DNA from: Zhongshania aquimaris
GTDB taxonomy: Bacteria; Pseudomonadota; Gammaproteobacteria; Pseudomonadales; Spongiibacteraceae
NCBI RefSeq assembly: GCF_019312595.1
Contig: NZ_JAHWDQ010000003.1
Location: 496,001 to 560,000 of the forward strand
DNA: 64,000 nucleotides
Direction: 5' to 3'
Shown here: positions 46,750-54,635 of the stretch, piece by piece
Position numbering within the stretch: the stretch's first letter is position 1
Layout of the letters: each line of letters starts with the position of its first letter
Program-made: the position numbers and the translations under genes
Notes under the pieces: model-generated
Database searches by the model: none
What the model saw: only the letters and a program-made list of their open reading frames with translations
Told to the model about the DNA's origin: nothing

Positions 46750-48111
46750 ATGCTAATAGCGACGAACCCTTGTAGCGGTAAAATTATTGCCGAATACCCT
46801 AGCCTAAATAACAGCGAGCTACACGAGCGCATCGGCGACGCTTTCCGCGCCGCCGATCAATGGCAGGCCTGCAGCTATGATGAGCGCGCAACAACCTTAC
46901 GGGCAGTGGCAGCCGAACTGCGCAAACAAAAGAATTACCTAGCCGAGTTAATGGCGCTGGAAATGGGAAAACCCGTCAAAGAAGGTGGCCCCGAAGTAGA
47001 AAAAGCCGCAGGCTGCGCGGAATATTATGCAGACCATGCCGCAGAACATTTGGCACCACAAACCCTGCCCTCAGACGCCAGTATTAGCTATGTTTGCCAC
47101 CCGCCCCTTGGCACCTTACTTGGCATACTGCCTTGGAATGCGCCGCTTTGGTTAGCGTTTCGCTATCTTGCCCCCGCGCTAATGGCTGGCAACACCTGTG
47201 TGATGAAACACGATCCCAATGTCCCTGCCTGCGCGATCGCCATTGCTAAAATTTTTGCCGACGCCGGCGCGCCTGCCAACATTGTGGTAAACCTCGGCAT
47301 CGACAATGACGCTATTGAAACCGCGATCCGCGATCCACGTATCGCCGCCGTATCCTTTACCGGCTCAGGTAATGCCGGTCGAATTGTTGCCGCCATTGCC
47401 GGTTCAGAAATCAAGCCCACCGTACTCGAGTTGGGCGGCTCAGACCCCTGTATTGTTCTTGCCGACGCCGAATTAGAGACCGCTGCAGATGTCGCAACCC
47501 TGTCCCGCATGATAAACGCTGGACAATCCTGTATCGCCGCAAAACGCATTATTGTGGAAGACACGGTATACGATACCTTTGTAGAAAAATTGCAGAGCCG
47601 CATGGCCAAATTTAAATCCGGCGACCCGCTACTTGCCGATACCGACGTTGGCCCAATCGCCCGTGAAGACCTGCGTCAAAACCTGCATCGCCAAGTGACA
47701 GACACCATCAACGCGGGTGCCAAATGCTTATTGGGCGGCGAGTTAACTGATGGTCTGGGCTTCTTTTACCCGCCCACCTTATTGATCGATGTCACAGAAA
47801 ATATGTGCGCGTTTAAAGAGGAAACTTTCGGCCCGGTGATGGTGGTTATTCGAGCGGCCGATGTCGAAGAAGCCGTACAGTTGGCTAACGAAACACCCTA
47901 CGGTTTGGGCGCCGCTGTCTGGACCAAAAATGCGGAGTTGGCCACCAGTATTGCCAATCGCCTGGAAACCGGCCAAGTGGCAATTAACGGCATCGTAAAA
48001 ACCGACTCACGCCTACCCAGCGGCGGGGTGAAAGGCTCCGGTTACGGTCGTGAGCTTGGCCCCCACGGCATTAAGGAATTCGTGAACACCAAGCAGATTT
48101 GGGTAAAGTAA
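46750..48111 (+). CDS. doeC: NAD(P)-dependent aldehyde dehydrogenase, likely aspartate-semialdehyde-type DoeC
   Basis: A 453-residue aldehyde dehydrogenase of the succinate-semialdehyde group. The catalytic Cys261 is in NAGQSCIAAKR and the general base Glu227 in LELGG; the cofactor-binding motif FTGSGNAG lies near residue 203. GAGG precedes the ATG. Position as the last gene of the cluster, after the transaminase that makes aspartate semialdehyde, suggests oxidation of that product to aspartate. The symbol rests on context; succinate semialdehyde is a plausible alternative substrate. Confidence 0.72.
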   Translation: MLIATNPCSGKIIAEYPSLNNSELHERIGDAFRAADQWQACSYDERATTLRAVAAELRKQKNYLAELMALEMGKPVKEGGPEVEKAAGCAEYYADHAAEHLAPQTLPSDASISYVCHPPLGTLLGILPWNAPLWLAFRYLAPALMAGNTCVMKHDPNVPACAIAIAKIFADAGAPANIVVNLGIDNDAIETAIRDPRIAAVSFTGSGNAGRIVAAIAGSEIKPTVLELGGSDPCIVLADAELETAADVATLSRMINAGQSCIAAKRIIVEDTVYDTFVEKLQSRMAKFKSGDPLLADTDVGPIAREDLRQNLHRQVTDTINAGAKCLLGGELTDGLGFFYPPTLLIDVTENMCAFKEETFGPVMVVIRAADVEEAVQLANETPYGLGAAVWTKNAELATSIANRLETGQVAINGIVKTDSRLPSGGVKGSGYGRELGPHGIKEFVNTKQIWVK

Positions 48112-48150
48112 CTATCCAGGGCAAAGCTGCCAGAGAAACTGAAAGAGCGT

Positions 48151-48181
48151 GAGATTCGGTGCCGAGAAACGGCCGAATCTC
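48151..48181. terminator. Stem-loop between convergent dehydrogenase genes
   Basis: Perfect nine-base inverted repeat GAGATTCGG / CCGAATCTC with a smaller GCCG/CGGC pairing in its loop, 40 bases after the doeC stop and 32 bases past the end of the convergent fragment. No T-run on either side. Confidence 0.5.
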
Positions 48182-48212
48182 AGGCTGCATTGCGATCACC
48201 TACTCCAGCAGA

Positions 48213-48644
48213 TCAGGCCGCAGGTTTCGATTTAGGAATGAAAATAGTTTTGGCCTGGGTAAATTCTATTAAGCCATCAAGGCCATTCTCCACACCAATA
48301 CCGGAATGTTTATGGCCATCCATTGGAGTATTAGGTGTGGTTTGTAGATTCTGATTTATCCAAACAGTCCCAGTTTCTAGGCGTTTTGCGACGTCCAGGG
48401 CTTTCTCGATATCCTTAGACCACACCGCGCCGGCTAAGCCGTACTCACTGTCATTGGCCCGCGCTATCACCTCGTCTAAATCACTATAACGCAGCAGAGG
48501 TAAAATTGGCCCAAACGCCTCCTCCACAACAAATCGCTCGCTATCAGCCGGATTATCTACCAGCGTCAGTGGCAAGAAGTACCCCTTTTCTGGCACCGCC
48601 CCGCCTTCAAGCAGGGTTAATCCCCGCTCTTTAGCATCCGCCAT
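48213..48644 (-). pseudogene. C-terminal fragment of an aldehyde dehydrogenase
   Basis: The 143 codons encode only the last third of an aldehyde dehydrogenase, including FVVEEAFGPILPLLRYSDLDEVIARAND, GLAGAVWSKD and KHSGIGVENGLDGLIEFTQ. The catalytic Cys and cofactor-binding regions, which should lie upstream at positions above 48644, are absent. The homology stops exactly where the 91-base repeat of the mobile element border begins (48645), so the gene was probably cut by an integration or rearrangement. It resembles but is not a copy of the neighbouring doeC. Confidence 0.85.
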
Positions 48645-48735
48645 CTTTCCGGTTCAAGTCCCCGGCGAGCTCAATGTTCTAATTTGGGAATGGCAGCGGT
48701 ATTGACTACGAAGTATAAGTGGTGCCCGGGGCCGG
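48645..48735. repeat. 91-bp border repeat, copy A
   Basis: Matches 48827-48917 at 89 of 91 positions. It begins CTTTCCGGTTCAAG and ends with the first 16 bases of the tRNA-Leu 3' end (TGGTGCCCGGGGCCGG, read on the plus strand). It looks like an older, shorter copy of the integration junction. Confidence 0.9.
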
Positions 48736-48740
48736 GTTAA

Positions 48741-48826
48741 TCAAATACAGCCTTTGGGCTGTATTTGACCCCTTCGGGGCTTAGTCGCTTCACTCCTCGT
48801 TCAAATTGCATACGCAATTTGTGAAC
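48741..48826. repeat. Cluster of three palindromes between the border repeats
   Basis: Three hairpins follow one another. The first is a perfect 12-base stem TCAAATACAGCC / GGCTGTATTTGA at 48741-48768. The second is CCCC-TTC-GGGG at 48769-48779. The third is CAAATTGC / GCAATTTG at 48802-48821, extendable by GTT/AAC. No coding frame covers them. Confidence 0.8.
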
Positions 48827-48917
48827 CTTTCCGGTTCAAGTTCCCGGCGAGCTCAATGTTCTAATTTGGGGATGGCAGCGGTATTGACTACGAAGTATAA
48901 GTGGTGCCCGGGGCCGG
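48827..48917. repeat. 91-bp border repeat, copy B
   Basis: Second copy of the 91-base repeat (two mismatches to copy A). Its last 16 bases are shared with the left attachment core, so this copy is the original sequence downstream of tRNA-Leu joined to the duplicated tRNA end. Confidence 0.9.
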
Positions 48918-48959
48918 ACTTGAACCGGCACGACATTGCTGTCGGGAGATTTTAAGTCT
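48902..48959 (-). repeat. Attachment site, left core (duplicated tRNA-Leu 3' end)
   Basis: These 58 bases are identical to 55831-55888, the 3' two-thirds of tRNA-Leu from the CCA through the T-arm and variable arm to the anticodon loop. After 48959 the two diverge. This is the expected product of site-specific integration into a tRNA gene. Confidence 0.93.
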
Positions 48960-49085
48960 TTTCCTAGGTTCTTTGAAGGTTTTTGAATAATCATGAAATA
49001 CTCCATATTTTCAGTAAGTTAAACCACTATTTAGCTATCCACCCTTTGAAAAAGCCAACCTAAGTTTGCCTTATTTCGAATAATT

Positions 49086-49107
49086 CTGTCTACTATACGT
49101 CTACTAT
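49086..49107. repeat. Integrase arm-type site, left
   Basis: A 22-base sequence containing TCTACTAT twice (TCTACTATACGTCTACTAT) occurs here, 127 bases inside the left core, and again at 55751-55772, 59 bases inside the right core. Position and internal duplication fit arm-binding sites for the integrase. A related GTCTACCA lies at 49156. Confidence 0.75.
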
Positions 49108-49192
49108 TTCGAGGCGGGAGATTTTTTGCAGTCATCATGTGAGTGCAAAATCTAGCGTCTACCAAGTTGTATAACAGCAGAAAGGGCAACAA

Positions 49193-50386
49193 TTGAGCAA
49201 GCTCACAAAATCATATATTGATCGACTACCACTCCCCAAAGTGGGTTCAAATGGGAAGCCATGCCAATCAATTTATAGGGATGGCGCCCTACCCGGTTTC
49301 GGTTTATTGGTAGGTAGTGGCGGTACCAAGTCATTTTTTGTAGAAACTCGAATAAGTGGCAAGGTTCGCCGGGTAAGTATCGGCAAATATGGACACCTCA
49401 CCCCTGTTCAAGCAAGAATTAAGGCACAGGAACTTTTAGGCTCGATCGTACTAGGTAATGACCCCTCAGCTGAGAAGCAAGCTGTGGCAGCAAAGGCAAC
49501 TACGTTAGGCGCCGCTTTTGAAGACTACCTAGTGACTCGAAAGGATTTAAAACCGGGCACTATTAAAAATTATCGCAAATGTGTTGATGGGTGTCTGTCT
49601 GACTGGCTGCAAATCCGCCTAATCGACATCACCAAGGATATGGTGCAAAAACGCCATTCAGATATTGGCAAAACAGCACCTGCCCGCGCCAATAACACAA
49701 TGCGAGTACTGCGCGCCGTTTTTAATCACGCGCTTGCAAAATATGAAGACGCCGCGGGAAAACCGGTAATAACCATTAACCCAGTGGAGCGAATCAGCCG
49801 CACACGGGCGTGGTATCCAATAGAGCGCCGCCGAACACTGATAAAACCGCATGAGCTGCCCGCATTCTTCAAAGCTACACAAGAACTCGCCTATGATGTA
49901 ACACGAGACTACATCCACTTTTTATTATTTACCGGGCTACGGAAATCTGAGGGTGCCAGCCTAAAATGGTCAAATGTAAGCCTAGAAGATCGCACCTTTA
50001 CTATCCCGGACACCAAGAACCGAGAACCGCACACCCTCCCCTTATCAAATTACCTATTTGACTTACTAAAGCAAAGAAAAGACGAGGGCAGCGACTCTGT
50101 ATGGGTTTTCCCTAGTCCGATGCTCGAAGGCCCACTTAGAGACCCAAAACAAGCAATGGCACAAGTCGGTGAAGGGATGGGCAAACACGTCACTTTTCAT
50201 GATCTACGACGAACGTTTATCACTATTGCTGAGAGCTTGGACATACCGGCTTACGCCCTTAAACAGCTACTTAACCACCGAAACCCAAATGATGTGACGG
50301 CGGGCTATATAGTCGCTGATGTAAATCGACTCCGAGGGCCTATGAGCCAAATATCATTGTTTATCATTAAAAATTCGAGATCCTAA
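49193..50386 (+). CDS. Tyrosine integrase (DUF4102/P4-type)
   Basis: A 397-residue site-specific recombinase. The N-terminal DUF4102-like domain (GLPGFGLLVGSGGTKSFFV-like ALPGFGLLVGSGGTKSFF) is followed by a SAM-like core-binding domain and the catalytic domain with Arg in FTGLRKSEG, His-x-x-Arg in HDLRRTF, His in LLNHRN and Tyr in TAGYIVADV. The start is TTG at 49193 after AAGGG. It lies beside the left attachment core and is followed three bases later by the next gene. It should integrate and excise the element at tRNA-Leu. Confidence 0.92.
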   Translation: MSKLTKSYIDRLPLPKVGSNGKPCQSIYRDGALPGFGLLVGSGGTKSFFVETRISGKVRRVSIGKYGHLTPVQARIKAQELLGSIVLGNDPSAEKQAVAAKATTLGAAFEDYLVTRKDLKPGTIKNYRKCVDGCLSDWLQIRLIDITKDMVQKRHSDIGKTAPARANNTMRVLRAVFNHALAKYEDAAGKPVITINPVERISRTRAWYPIERRRTLIKPHELPAFFKATQELAYDVTRDYIHFLLFTGLRKSEGASLKWSNVSLEDRTFTIPDTKNREPHTLPLSNYLFDLLKQRKDEGSDSVWVFPSPMLEGPLRDPKQAMAQVGEGMGKHVTFHDLRRTFITIAESLDIPAYALKQLLNHRNPNDVTAGYIVADVNRLRGPMSQISLFIIKNSRS

Positions 50387-50389
50387 CAT

Positions 50390-51199
50390 ATGTATATTTT
50401 TGATAAATGCCCAATACAAGAACACGAGTTACCGGGCCATTTTGAGCCTGACTTTCATGGGTATGCCGACAACTGCTATGACACTCTTAAAAACCGTAGC
50501 GACGATGAAATAATGACGATGGTTTGGTTGCTGGACAAGTATGTTATAGAGCACTCAGGAGAAATGGTCGGATATAACGGGGAAGTATTAACACCTGATA
50601 TTGCGCTAGATAAGTATTCAAAAGAAATTCATCCATGCCGATTCCATTTAATTTTAATAGCGCGCCTAATCAAGGCCAAGGAATCACCGTCCATAATATT
50701 TGGCGCCTATTTGAAAGAGGCAAGCTGGGAGGAAACACTAGCAGCAGCATTGATAGGCCACATAATATTTGCCGTTCACGACGACAATCATTTTGACAAT
50801 TCACTATTATTTAGTGAAGACGAAACCAAATCTGGATACTACTATGATAAAGGCGAATATATGGGGGAATACGCCGTAGCATGCTGTGAAATCAACATGA
50901 CGCTTTCATATATGCCAAATTCTCCAGATTACACATTAGCAAGTACCCTTACAAAGCTTGAGGGGTCTATGCGGGGAAGGAAAAGCGCCAGAGCCAGGTG
51001 GGAGCCATCAACAAAAATAAAAAAACAGTTTGTAAGTGCTTATAACAATAATCCGCAGCGTCATCCTAGTCAGGCTCAATGGGCAAAGCGTTTTCTTGAC
51101 GAACTACAACCTAAAGAACTGAAATTACTTGGTGCGAACCCAGAAAGAAATCTCCTCAGCTATCTTGCACGAACCCGCAAAACTGCACCACCCGCTTAA
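50390..51199 (+). CDS. Unknown protein of the element, 269 residues
   Basis: Unrecognised. It starts three bases after the integrase stop and is probably co-transcribed. The protein is acidic in its first 200 residues, with a helical middle (FHLILIARLIKAKESPSIIFGAYLK; ALIGHIIFAVHDD), then a basic hinge (MRGRKSARARW) and a C-terminal helix-turn-helix-like stretch (YNNNPQRHPSQAQWAKRFLDEL). No signal peptide or membrane segment is convincing. The C-terminus could bind DNA; no function is assigned. Confidence 0.75.
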   Translation: MYIFDKCPIQEHELPGHFEPDFHGYADNCYDTLKNRSDDEIMTMVWLLDKYVIEHSGEMVGYNGEVLTPDIALDKYSKEIHPCRFHLILIARLIKAKESPSIIFGAYLKEASWEETLAAALIGHIIFAVHDDNHFDNSLLFSEDETKSGYYYDKGEYMGEYAVACCEINMTLSYMPNSPDYTLASTLTKLEGSMRGRKSARARWEPSTKIKKQFVSAYNNNPQRHPSQAQWAKRFLDELQPKELKLLGANPERNLLSYLARTRKTAPPA

Positions 51200-51216
51200 A
51201 TATTAGCCCCATTGGC

Positions 51217-51283
51217 GTACTACGTATGCGACGCATATGTAGTACGAATGCAGCCTTCTGTATTACGTATGCAGTGCATGCGT
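51217..51283. promoter_or_regulatory. Two inverted repeats upstream of the AlpA-like gene
   Basis: GTACTACGTATGCG (51217-51230) pairs with CGCATATGTAGTAC (51232-51245) at 13 of 14 positions. A second repeat ACGTATGC / GCATGCGT lies at 51265-51282. Both contain ACGTATGC and sit in the 144-base space before the AlpA-like gene, as regulator binding sites would. Confidence 0.65.
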
Positions 51284-51343
51284 CTATTTGCTCCTCATTT
51301 TGAGTGTCAGTCTTGAGCCATCGCAAGAGTGAAGGAGCATGAG

Positions 51344-51562
51344 ATGACCCCCAAATTACTGACAACCAAAGAAGCCGCCAACCACCTAGGCGTAAGTGCC
51401 GCCTATCTTGAGCGTGATCGCTGGGCCGGTGCGCGTGTTCCGTTCGTTCGCCTAGGTAAACGAGCTATCCGCTACCGCCAAGAAGATCTGGATAACTTCG
51501 TTACATCCAGAATTCACCATTCAACATCAAGTTACCAAATGCCTCACGCAGTGGGCGCATAA
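51344..51562 (+). CDS. AlpA/MerR-type excisionase or regulator
   Basis: A 72-residue protein with a winged helix-turn-helix of the excisionase class (LLTTKEAANHLGVSAAYLERDRW, then FVRLGKRAIRYRQEDLDNFV). AlpA-like proteins switch on excision or replication genes of P4-like elements. ATG at 51344 has GGAG upstream. A strong terminator follows immediately, so it forms its own transcription unit. Confidence 0.85.
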   Translation: MTPKLLTTKEAANHLGVSAAYLERDRWAGARVPFVRLGKRAIRYRQEDLDNFVTSRIHHSTSSYQMPHAVGA

Positions 51563-51565
51563 AAA

Positions 51566-51602
51566 AGGCCCGCAGCTATGGGGATAGCTCTGCGGGCCTT
51601 TT
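51566..51602. terminator. Strong bidirectional Rho-independent terminator
   Basis: AAGGCCCGCA and TGCGGGCCTT pair perfectly, extended by GCTAT/ATAGC across a small bulge, with an A-run before and a T-run after. It starts four bases past the AlpA-like gene stop. Confidence 0.92.
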
Positions 51603-51638
51603 GGTATTGCTTTCAATCAACATAGGAATAATAGCGAA

Positions 51639-51857
51639 ATGCCGCGCTTACAACAATGCGTAATACCGCATAAAACCGCTAAGAAACCGAGGCGAACAGA
51701 TGTTAATCACCCGAAAAACTGGAATACCAACGGGTTGTTACACACTGAGAAACGCATCTTAAACCCTGTAAAACAAGGGTTTTACAGCATGCAGCCCAGC
51801 CCAAAAGCAGGCACCACACCTGAAACCTCCCAAAAAAATTGGGAGCACAGATCATGA
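51639..51857 (+). CDS. Small frame coupled to the gpA-type gene
   Basis: A 72-codon frame whose TGA overlaps the ATG of the replication gene (ATGA at 51854-51857), the usual form of translational coupling. AGGAATAA lies upstream of its ATG. The predicted protein is basic and Pro/Asn/Lys-rich and unlike anything I recognise. The frame contains a perfect hairpin (51766-51787), so it may serve as a leader that controls gpA translation rather than as a functional protein. Confidence 0.5.
   Translation: MPRLQQCVIPHKTAKKPRRTDVNHPKNWNTNGLLHTEKRILNPVKQGFYSMQPSPKAGTTPETSQKNWEHRS
51766..51787 (+). repeat. Perfect hairpin in the leader of the replication gene
   Basis: CTGTAAAAC (51766-51774) and GTTTTACAG (51779-51787) are a perfect nine-base inverted repeat with loop AAGG, lying 67 bases before the gpA-type start codon. 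Confidence 0.75.
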
Positions 51858-53575
51858 CGGCGTTTCAGGCTATTACTAACCTACCAACACAGCAAAAGAC
51901 CCCAGTTTCTATCGTTGAGGGGATCGGTACTTTTCAGTGTAGCAAGTGGCGCACTCAGATATTTGCGCGTCATCCTTGGTTTTCACGTGCAATGGCAAAT
52001 GAATATCGCCGTATTGCCGATTCAGAAAGCAATCATGTTCCCGCTAATCGGTGGTTAACAAGCATTGAACAACGACTAAAGCTTGGTAGAACAGGTCTGT
52101 TTGTCGACTGTCACGACTCGGAAATCGTGACTTACAGCGATTTAAAGCCCAAAAAAATACACGGATTAGTTGCTGGTTACTCTGCCACATACGGGCCGGG
52201 ACACTACAAAAAAGTTATCAAACACGCTGTTAATGAGGTTCAGCGAGTAGGCCTAACATTTCCTTTAGATACCACAACGGATTACACCTGTGACGAGGCT
52301 ATCGCTGCGCTTGCGCGTGTATGTAACCCCACATGGTGGCGCCGACAATTAAGGGTCATTGCCGCGCGCGAGCTAGAACAGGTATGCCGAGAGCTAGGCA
52401 TGGTCTCTAAAACTAAGGCACCGTATGTTTCGGACTACACACTTCGTCGCAGATATGACCAGAAGCGCCGAAATACTATGCTTTTAGAAAGCCTTGAGGC
52501 TGAGAACTGCGATACCGGCTACAAAGCAAGTCTCGCTGAGATCAGCGAAAAAACGGTATCAAATCCTGTTAATCGAAGAAATGAGCTAATGGTGAGAATG
52601 CGCGGCTTTGAGGAATGCGCTACCGCCATTGGTTTTACGGCGCGCTTTTTTACCCTCACCTGCCCAAGCTCCTATCACGCGACTTTACACAGTGGTGTTA
52701 AAAATCCGAAATATGCCGGTGCAACACCAACTGAGGCCCAAGCGTATTTATGCGAGCTGTGGGCAAGAATTAGAGCAAAGTGGCAGCGTCAGGGTATTCG
52801 TTGCTTTGGATTTCGCATTGCCGAACCCCATCACGACGGTACACCGCACTGGCATTTGTTGCTTTTTTTTGCACCTGATATCGCCGAGCAAGCGGGCGAC
52901 ATATTCCGTGAATATGCCTTAAAGCAAGACACCCACGAACCCGGTGCAATGAAGTATCGATGCGAAATAATCCCTATAGATCCCGCGAAAGGAACCGCTT
53001 CCGGCTACATCGCCAAATATGTCAGCAAGAATATTGATGGCTATGGAATGGAAAGCGCCATCGACGACGAGACCGGAAAATTCACACACCAAACGGCCCA
53101 GCGCGTTGAGGCGTGGGCTTCTACTTGGGGAATTAGACAGTTTCAACAGATTGGTACGGCTTCCGTAACGGTATGGCGGGAATTGCGCCGTATCCGGGAA
53201 CCGCTAGAAAACAAAAGCCTAGAAGATCTTGAGCAAATACGGAAAGCGTGTGACGCCGGAGACTGGGCCTTGTTTGTGGATCTTATGGGCGGGCCGTTAG
53301 TAGATCGAGAAAACGTCAAGGTTCGGCCACTCCATTTACACCCCGCCGATCACCAAAAGGCCGAGAACCAGTATGGCGAGCTGTGTACGCAGCTAATGGG
53401 CGTGATCATGCGAGGAGCTGGCCACCTTATCACCCGCATTCACAGCTGGAAGATTCAGCGCCTCACCGACGAAACCGAAGACAACACCGAACTTGATTTT
53501 AGAGCGCCCCCTGACGGCGCGACTTGGACTTGTGTCAATAACTGTACGGACAGAGACACGAGATCCAAACAATGA
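51854..53575 (+). CDS. P2 gpA-type HUH replication endonuclease
   Basis: A 573-residue rolling-circle replication initiator. The metal-binding HUH motif is in EPHHDGTPHWHLL (residues 325-336) and the two active-site tyrosines are Tyr385 and Tyr389 in SGYIAKYVSKN, the YxxxY arrangement of P2 gpA. FFTLTCPSSYHA near residue 265 is HUH motif 1. ATG at 51854 with GGGAG upstream. It nicks one strand to start replication; in P2 the origin lies within the gene itself. It is the main evidence that the element replicates after excision. Confidence 0.9.
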   Translation: MTAFQAITNLPTQQKTPVSIVEGIGTFQCSKWRTQIFARHPWFSRAMANEYRRIADSESNHVPANRWLTSIEQRLKLGRTGLFVDCHDSEIVTYSDLKPKKIHGLVAGYSATYGPGHYKKVIKHAVNEVQRVGLTFPLDTTTDYTCDEAIAALARVCNPTWWRRQLRVIAARELEQVCRELGMVSKTKAPYVSDYTLRRRYDQKRRNTMLLESLEAENCDTGYKASLAEISEKTVSNPVNRRNELMVRMRGFEECATAIGFTARFFTLTCPSSYHATLHSGVKNPKYAGATPTEAQAYLCELWARIRAKWQRQGIRCFGFRIAEPHHDGTPHWHLLLFFAPDIAEQAGDIFREYALKQDTHEPGAMKYRCEIIPIDPAKGTASGYIAKYVSKNIDGYGMESAIDDETGKFTHQTAQRVEAWASTWGIRQFQQIGTASVTVWRELRRIREPLENKSLEDLEQIRKACDAGDWALFVDLMGGPLVDRENVKVRPLHLHPADHQKAENQYGELCTQLMGVIMRGAGHLITRIHSWKIQRLTDETEDNTELDFRAPPDGATWTCVNNCTDRDTRSKQ

Positions 53576-53664
53576 CGAATTTGAACTTGGGCATAGCCCC
53601 AATCAGATCGAAGTCAGAGACCAATACCGGTCACTGATGGGACTTAAACCAATGAGGATTTATT

Positions 53665-54279
53665 ATGAATATTCTAAGTAACACACAGGCCGTGGCTGCG
53701 CGCTCCGCCTTAAGTTTGTCACAGGCAAAAGTAGCCAAAGATATCGGCCTTAGCCGAGCATACCTATCTCAATTTGAAAGTGGAAAAATGATTCTTGAGG
53801 ATCGCTGGCTTAACGCCTTGAACGACTACTATCAGGATCAGGGCTGGAGTCCTGAGGAAGCCTCGCCCACAGAAACCTCAAATACCGTTGATACTATTCG
53901 GATGCGCGACGGGTTCCATATCTCCGCCGAATTAGACGATAGCCAGGTCGAAGAGCTACTCAACAGCTATTATGAAAATAGATTTCAAATTGAAGCACTG
54001 GGAAATGCCCTCGCACCGAAAAGCTTCCTAATGGGCCTGAGTCGAGAGAAAGCCCAAAAAAGCACATTCAAACTGCTTTGTTTAACGGCTTTACAGGATA
54101 GCATTCTGCGACAGCTGCGGGGCCATGACACTGTTATCGAATGTTGTCACCCAATGCGATACCGCGATGCCGAAACCATCGGCCAGTATGCGAGTTCGCT
54201 GATTGCGGAAGTTCTAGGTACTCACGAATCAAATGAGGACGAGGAAAAGCTCTCTTGGTTTGATGCCGAGGTTATTTAG
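53665..54279 (+). CDS. XRE-family helix-turn-helix protein
   Basis: A 204-residue protein with an N-terminal Cro/CI-type helix-turn-helix (ALSLSQAKVAKDIGLSRAYLSQFESGK) near residues 14-43. The remaining 140 residues are helical and unrecognised (FHISAELDDSQVEELLNSYY, then TFKLLCLTALQDSILRQL). GAGG precedes the ATG. It follows the replication gene on the same strand with a 90-base gap and is likely to control it or the element's switch. No helix-turn-helix was seen in the final part. Confidence 0.82.
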   Translation: MNILSNTQAVAARSALSLSQAKVAKDIGLSRAYLSQFESGKMILEDRWLNALNDYYQDQGWSPEEASPTETSNTVDTIRMRDGFHISAELDDSQVEELLNSYYENRFQIEALGNALAPKSFLMGLSREKAQKSTFKLLCLTALQDSILRQLRGHDTVIECCHPMRYRDAETIGQYASSLIAEVLGTHESNEDEEKLSWFDAEVI

Positions 54280-54635
54280 GCACTTAAGTTTTGCCGGCAA
54301 TCATTGTCGGCATAGCTGACTGTTACATTTGTCTTTTTACTTCTCACCCGATTAACGACTTTTGGCTATCTTCAAATGAATTTCAAAAAAAACAAATAAA
54401 AAGAGAATACATTATTGAACCAATAAGGCTCATACATTAATGCTCAGAAAAAAGACAGATTTATCCCACTTACTGTATATTTCACCACACCTAGGATTTA
54501 TTCTTTTTATTCGATACTTCCCGCGTGGTATCTATGTAACTAATATAACGAATCGTATGGATCTAAATATGATGTTCGACGCCCCAAAGCATATACGCTC
54601 GCATACAGTATTTGAATATTCCACAGTAGGAAATC
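54280..54635. other. AT-rich gap before the last gene of the element
   Basis: About 355 bases, clearly AT-rich. A 68-codon frame (54440-54646) overlaps the next gene by 11 bases and has no ribosome binding site or recognisable product. The region probably holds the promoter of the gene at 54636. Confidence 0.4.

Noticed and set aside
48645-48959. CRISPR array or integron attC-like cluster
   Set aside because: There are only two long repeats and three unrelated palindromes, with no repeat-spacer periodicity and no cas or integron integrase gene.
53493-53681. 62-codon frame across the end of the gpA-type gene
   Set aside because: It overlaps the gpA-type coding region and ends inside the XRE gene. 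I could not support it as a frameshifted gpA tail or as a separate gene.
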